A stretch of DNA of 53,811 nt from Anaerolineae bacterium (GTDB lineage Bacteria; Chloroflexota; Anaerolineae; Aggregatilineales; UBA3940), in contig JAFGLD010000090.1 of assembly GCA_016928235.1 (NCBI GenBank), positions 1 to 53,811 of the forward strand. Direction: 5' to 3'. The position numbers were made by a program, and so were the translations under genes. Positions within the stretch are counted from its first letter, which is position 1; each line of letters opens with the position of its first letter. Below the pieces are notes generated by a model. That model had not been told where the DNA came from and did not search any database. It saw only the letters and a list, made by a program, of their open reading frames with translations. Below, piece after piece: positions 52,038-53,811 of this stretch.

Positions 52038-52339
52038 CAGCAGCGCCCTATTCTTCATTACGGTGTCTCCATGCCATCGTTCACGGCAAAGTGCAAGGTG
52101 TTAATTTCCGAGCCTACACGCTCGAAAAAGCATTCTCGCTTAACCTGAAGGGTTGGGTGCAAAACACCATCAACGGAACGGTTGAGATCGTTGCTGAGGG
52201 CAACGAAGATTCCTTAGGCACATTCCTGGAATTTCTACACATTGGCTCTCCGTCAGCTTTTGTAACCCACGTCGATGTCACCTGGGAAGAAGCAACCGGC
52301 CAGTTCGAAGATTTTCGAGTCCGGCATTTTTCATTCTGA
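52034..52339 (+). CDS. acyP: Acylphosphatase
   Basis: 101 residues, usual size. The core HAIVHGKVQGVNFRAYTLEK has the phosphate-binding loop and catalytic Arg, and LKGWVQNTINGTVEIVAEGN has the catalytic Asn. It hydrolyses acyl phosphates such as carbamoyl phosphate or acetyl phosphate in the cytoplasm. Start by ATGA overlap with the preceding gene. Confidence 0.92.
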   Translation: MTAAPYSSLRCLHAIVHGKVQGVNFRAYTLEKAFSLNLKGWVQNTINGTVEIVAEGNEDSLGTFLEFLHIGSPSAFVTHVDVTWEEATGQFEDFRVRHFSF

Positions 52340-52363
52340 TCTCTATCCAAAACAAGACACCCC

Positions 52364-53641
52364 ATGCAAACTGATGCTGAGCGCCGAGCCTGGCGCATCT
52401 TAGTAAGTTTCTTTATGATATTTCTGTTGCTGTGCGGCAGCAGTATTTATCTCATCCAGTGGTATATCTTCCAGTCAACAGTCAAGCTGGGAGCCAACCT
52501 GAAAGTAGCTCGAGGCACAGTCAGAATCACCTTACCAAATACGCAAGAGCCTATCGCCGTCACCAACGAGCGACTTGATATTCAAGAGCGGACCATCATT
52601 CAAACTGATGAAAAATCACAGGCCATCCTCACACTCAGGGATCCAGAGAGTGGACAGCCTGTAGCTTCGGTTGTTATATTCCGAGATAGTGAAGTCATCC
52701 TGACCCGGGCCAGGACACCCCGGTTCCGCGTAAATGCCGCACCTTATCATCTTCGGATCACCAGCAGCTCCGGACGGAATGAAATAGCGATCCTGCCGGA
52801 TATCCCAAAGGCCCTTCAACTTGAAGCAATCTCTCCTCATGCTGTCATCCAGGCATCAGAGAGTGGACTGTATATCATTGAGGTTGCGCAACAGGACACC
52901 CGGGTGATGGTACACTCAGGACAGGCAATTATCATTGAAAAAGAGACAAAGGAACAATTGACATTATCACAAAACAACCATGCCGAGGTGGATTTCCAAA
53001 AGCATACCATCACACCCTTGCCTGACGAGCTGCCATTAGTCATCAACAGCACTTTCGAACAAGATCCCAGGCTCGACTGGCAAATCGAAAACAACAGCGA
53101 TGGGGGGCCAATAGCTCTTTTCCGAAACGTCATCTTCGACGGGCGGCCATCTGTGGCATTGGATAGATCCCAGAGTAACTGGCCGGACACGATACTCTAC
53201 CATGGTGAGATAGGCATGAGCCAGGAGATGGATGCGAATGTCAACCCCTTTGCCTCGATCGAGCTGCGCGCAACCTTCTATGTCGACGAGCAGTCACTGC
53301 CTCTGTGCGGAGAAGCGGGCAGTGAATGTCCTCTCATGATTCGGATCACCTACACCGATATCAACGGAACGGAACGGAGATTCTTTCGCGGGTTCTACGG
53401 TTTACCAGATGACAGACAGACGGCTCCACTCCTCTGTGACTCCTGCCGCCTGGAACATGAGCGGATCGCGCTCAAGAGCTGGTATACTTATTCCGAAAAC
53501 TTAAAAACGGTGCTCCCGGCAGATCAGCAGCCGTTTCGCATTACCGAGATATATTTTTATGCATCCGGGCACGCCTATAAAGTCTACGTATCAGAAGTTA
53601 GTCTTCTAGGGATATCTTCCCCTACCCTACCGGCGAGGTAA
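52364..53641 (+). CDS. FecR-like single-pass membrane protein
   Basis: 425 residues. A short cytoplasmic N-terminus, one membrane helix (ILVSFFMIFLLLCGSSIYLI), then an exported region with two beta-rich FecR-type segments (VARGTVRITLPNTQEPIAV and TRVMVHSGQAIIIEKE, the second typical of FecR domains). The C-terminal half holds a larger beta-sandwich domain (LVINSTFEQDP through FRITEIYFYASG) with four cysteines, and resembles carbohydrate-binding modules. No sigma or anti-sigma motif is seen. It ends the operon-like run of plus-strand genes. Confidence 0.7.
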   Translation: MQTDAERRAWRILVSFFMIFLLLCGSSIYLIQWYIFQSTVKLGANLKVARGTVRITLPNTQEPIAVTNERLDIQERTIIQTDEKSQAILTLRDPESGQPVASVVIFRDSEVILTRARTPRFRVNAAPYHLRITSSSGRNEIAILPDIPKALQLEAISPHAVIQASESGLYIIEVAQQDTRVMVHSGQAIIIEKETKEQLTLSQNNHAEVDFQKHTITPLPDELPLVINSTFEQDPRLDWQIENNSDGGPIALFRNVIFDGRPSVALDRSQSNWPDTILYHGEIGMSQEMDANVNPFASIELRATFYVDEQSLPLCGEAGSECPLMIRITYTDINGTERRFFRGFYGLPDDRQTAPLLCDSCRLEHERIALKSWYTYSENLKTVLPADQQPFRITEIYFYASGHAYKVYVSEVSLLGISSPTLPAR

Positions 53642-53652
53642 GATTCAAACAG

Positions 53653-53683
53653 GGGTTGGGGATTGGGGGATAGGGATTAGGAT
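53653..53683 (+). repeat. G-run array, possible G-quadruplex
   Basis: GGGGTTGGGGATTGGGGGAT and then AGGGATTAGG: four runs of three or more G separated by 2-3 bases, right after the last gene. Confidence 0.45.
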
Positions 53684-53750
53684 CAATACCTGTGAATGAA
53701 TGCTCAGATCGCAATACCATCCATTGACTCCACTGAAAAAACTCGATTTT

Positions 53751-53767
53751 GGAAAACGGCGTTTTCC
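53751..53767. repeat. 17-base palindrome GGAAAACG-G-CGTTTTCC
   Basis: Perfect 8-base arms around a single base. This suits a dimeric protein site better than a hairpin. Otherwise the last 130 bases of the window show no gene. Confidence 0.4.
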
Positions 53768-53811
53768 CGTCTGACGTTCTTGGTAACACACTTCTGGCCT
53801 CGTACCAAGCG

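Noticed and set aside
1-53811. tRNA, rRNA, CRISPR arrays and known riboswitches
   Set aside because: No T-arm-like GGTTCGAATCC sequences, no regularly spaced direct repeats and no familiar aptamer cores were found on reading both strands. A covariance-model scan would be needed to exclude weak cases.

Overview
The window is a stretch of bacterial chromosome of moderate GC, most likely from a member of the Chloroflexota (Anaerolineae or Roseiflexus-like). That placement is an inference. It rests on a mevalonate kinase / isopentenyl phosphate kinase / (di)phosphomevalonate decarboxylase cluster, which is rare in bacteria but known from Roseiflexus, on many membrane-anchored extracellular proteins with Thr/Pro-rich linkers, and on a solo bacterial core of ftsY, prfB, rnc, lepA, miaA and tlyA. 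No rRNA, tRNA, CRISPR array, prophage or intact insertion sequence was seen.

Layout. 0.1-2.1 kb (minus): ftsY and prfB, with prfB needing a +1 programmed frameshift. 2.4-7.9 kb (plus): moaC, a MoaD-MoaE-threonine-synthase-like triple fusion, fabF, rnc and an RmlD-like reductase. 7.8-11.8 kb: a membrane protein with an endonuclease/exonuclease/phosphatase domain (minus) and an amidohydrolase fused to a CYTH-like domain (plus). 12.2-16.8 kb: an FHA-winged-helix regulator divergent from a Ser/Thr kinase, then a membrane-anchored GH3 hydrolase. 17.1-20.5 kb (minus): a peptide-type ABC importer (binding protein and two permeases, no ATPases). 20.6-24.9 kb: a decayed transposase, then three envelope proteins, two of which look like inactive proteases. 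24.8-30.4 kb: miaA, yraN, a cyclic-nucleotide-binding protein, cinA with a degenerate amidase domain, and lepA.

31-43 kb is the accessory part. It holds a CPBP protease, a 58-residue membrane protein, two histidine kinase/response regulator pairs, three secreted Cys-rich proteins (one unknown, one beta-propeller-like, one phospholipase-D-like), a small MITE-like element, a decayed second copy of the first two-component operon, and the 3' end of a broken glycosidase gene. The first two secreted-protein genes share an identical 28-bp upstream element, and the second two-component pair lies directly before them.

43.9-53.6 kb: tlyA divergent from a tight operon of a UbiA-family prenyltransferase, mevalonate kinase, isopentenyl phosphate kinase and the decarboxylase. 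This fits the alternative mevalonate route feeding polyprenyl lipid synthesis. It is followed by a site-2 protease, a HEAT-repeat protein, a peptidase-MA-like protein with a Gln in place of the catalytic Glu, an acylphosphatase and a FecR-like membrane protein.

Promoters are mostly recognised by a TATAAT-like -10, often with a weak -35. Several genes start only about 6-7 bases after such a hexamer, which suggests leaderless transcripts. Gene pairs are often coupled by ATGA overlaps, and three convergent pairs overlap at their 3' ends.
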